A DNA stretch of 64,000 nucleotides from positions 18,724,001 to 18,788,000 of the forward strand of contig OX442316.1 in the NCBI GenBank assembly GCA_949358305.1. The letters run 5' to 3'. Made by a program: the position numbers and the translations under genes. The DNA is from Strigamia acuminata (lineage: Eukaryota > Arthropoda > Chilopoda > Geophilomorpha > Linotaeniidae). The first letter of the stretch is position 1. Each line of letters starts with the position of its first letter. This document shows positions 54,101 to 57,100 of the stretch, one piece after another. The notes beneath the pieces are model-generated. The model had not been told where the DNA came from and searched no databases. It saw only the letters and a list, made by a program, of their open reading frames with translations.

Positions 54101-57100
54101 TAATCGGAACAAGAATTACCAGTTTGCCGGATATCTACAGTTCAGAATGTCGAGTCGATAATTCGAAGAGGCCAGAACTTGTAAAACGATGGAAGCTACG
54201 ACAAAGACTTATAAATTTGCTGTGGCGACGATGGTCGCATGAATATTTGGTCGAATTGAGGGAATTTCGACACGTACGTGCCTCTAGAGAGATTCAAGTC
54301 GAAGATTTAGTCCTTATCCAGGAACAAGGGCAACCTCGTTTAACTTGGAAGACGGCAAAAGTTTTCGAGACATTCGTCGGAAGAGACGGAAAAATTCGTT
54401 CGTGCAAGCTATTGCTACCCGGCGGGAAAATTTTGAGAAGACCAGTACAAAGACTTTGTTCGTTGGAGGTGTCGGAGTGAGATTGTTTGTCGTGATTTTT
54501 GTCATGTTCCCCCGGCAGTGTAAAATCTGTTGATTTAAATGTTTTTAAATGTTGATTTAATTTTTATGTTAGTTTAAATTAGTCGAAATGTTTGTTTACT
54601 TTGAATTTATTGAGTATTGAATTTGTTACAAGTGTTTGAATTACTGAAATTTGCTATTATTATCGAGGGCTGTTAAAAGAGCCCTCTAGTATGTAAATTG
54701 AGTGACCGGTCCTTGCTGACCGGATGTCGACCCCGTTTTTTGGGTCGACCACCATCTTTTTTTGTACAAGGACTCGCAATACCACGCGTTTCCTTCTCAT
54801 TAGAATTTCTATCATCGATTAAATTAGTTTTAACATTTTATACCTCGAATTGTTATTTGTGCGTGCTGCAATCGCAGCTGGATTATTTCGAAGTCTCGAA
54901 AACACGATCGCCATTTTCCCGCTCAGGACAAAAGACGAGCGTTAAATTCGGACATTAAAGTATTATTTATCTGGTGGTTCGTGTGGGGACATTAATTTTA
55001 TGGCTAGAATGGCATTTAAAGTGAATCTCGATGAGTGCATTTTACTTGTTAGTTTTGCTTGTCCCAGCTCATTAACCGTAAACAACTTCCGAAATTGCAA
55101 ATAATTATTATCATCGTCGAACGTACAACTACTTGAACGTTAATGCTGTTGAGGGGAAAAAATTGTTAGTTGCAAACTTTTGTATTTTCAATTACAGTCA
55201 TTAACTCGATTTCAAATCATCCGTTGAACTCGTAAAAATGAAAAAGGAAAGAAAGAAGGAAAAAAAAATTAATGATTCCCCTCCCTTTAGTTTGCTTTAA
55301 TTTGCTAGCTCATTAAATTAGTGTTAAATTAAAAATTAAACTTTATTAATTTAAAATTATTTATGGCCGAAAACATTTGTTTACCTCGCGGTAATCCTTT
55401 CAAGGGAATGAACTGCGAGCAAATTTACAATTTTATAATTTTTCTCGAGATTTTAAAATGGCCGCAGTCTAATAAGGAAGTCGAGGGGTGCGACAATCAG
55501 AATCTGCTTGTCAGAGATTCGAATCTTCTTTGGGATTCGAAAGATTCGGATGGGATTCGGAAAGATTCGGAAAGATTCGGGGGATTCGGCTGGGATTCGG
55601 GGGGATTCGGATAGATTCGGGGGATTCGGGGGGGATTCGAATGAGATTCGGGGAGATTCGGATGGGATTCGGTGGGATTCGGCGGGATTCGGTGGGATTC
55701 GGCGGGATTCGGATGGGATTCAGAAAGATTCATATGATTTTTTTCAAATAAATTTAGTGAAGTGGGAATGTTTTTTAATTTTAATTTTAACTCTTAGTGA
55801 AATGTGGTAAAATACGAGGTAAAATAGCACGCAATCAAATGCAATCACAATTGCGAACAATGATGAATTCCGGGCTCGATTCCGGGATTAATTTGAAGTT
55901 CGCGCTAAATCGTAAATGCGCATGCGCAGATACCGCGCAGCGAGGTGCGCATGTATAATTTCTTCCGATGATGATTTTACGGACAATTTCAAGGACAATT
56001 TCAAGGAAGTTTCTTGTAAAAATATTATTACATTTTTTAATCATAAATTTTGTTTTTATTTTTCTCGATTTGTATACAACTTAAAGATTCGAGATTCGAA
56101 GATTCGGTGGGATTCGGAAAGATTCGGGTGGGATTCGGAAAGATTCGGGTGGGATTCGGAAAGATTCGGGCGGGATTCGGAAGCCATTGTCAGAGATTCG
56201 GTCGAATGTCGCCCCCCTCGAAGGAAGTTCATCGAGTTAGCAGGACGACACACGAAAGGGATTTACAAAAATTATTGCACCGCGCAGCAAATCCGATGTG
56301 CTCTGTGTGCCAAGCATGCATTTACAGTCTAATCTTGTTATAACGAACCGCGATACTGTATAACGAACTTTTGTTATAACGGATACTTAAAAATGGCTTG
56401 TTTGGTTGGCCATAGGCAAAACACAAACACCTAAAACACTTACAAGTTAGAGCATGACTTTTTGAATGCAGCTACCGTCAAAACTGCCATTCATACAAAA
56501 ATCACACTGCAGTATAAATGGAAAATACTACAAATATGGTGGTAAATAATTGAGGTGGGGAGCTCTAACATAGCCAATATTTAAAGCATGATTACTGTTC
56601 AGTGGCGGATTAATACTAGTAACCTCCGGGGCCCCTAATACGGGCAACTTAGGAGCCCTCATAATTGGATAAGTTATAAAGTGTCACATCCTAAGTGTTC
56701 CAAATTAAAGCTGCCTATTTCAAAAAATTCAATATTTTTTTTTAAGATACTAAGCGCCTAACGTATCATTAAATTTTAGACAGAAAATTTTAATCTTTAG
56801 ACTCAAGTGCTAATGACATTGTAAAACCAAACTTGCCGCATCGTATCCAACATCGCCGCCATCGGTTCCCTCGCCATCGAGTTCCACTATAGTTCCGCCG
56901 AGTGCTGTACAGGTTAGTAGACATTTGGACAATACAATCAGAAAAGCACTTAAACTGATGCCGTTTCAACAACATTTAAAGTAGTCGTACCGTATTATTC
57001 ACGTGGATAAATTTTATATTTCTTCTATTTTAACCAACAAATGTTTAAACACCTTCATAAGCCGAGGCTTAAGCCAACCTATCTCTTATCCATACACTCA

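Larger units (their letters stand above)
48807..54901 (+). mobile_element. full-length BEL/Pao LTR retrotransposon
   Basis: A complete 6,095-bp element with 383-bp LTRs, one 1,734-codon Gag-Pol frame and the 5-bp flanking duplication ACACG. It lies antisense to Dscam in the intron between the Ig1 and Ig2 exons. The LTR copies look identical, so the insertion is probably young. Assignment to BEL/Pao rests on the Pao-type Gag region, the YVDD polymerase block with [10 protein letters not shown], and the [11 protein letters not shown] integrase signature. No envelope-like frame is present. Confidence 0.95.
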
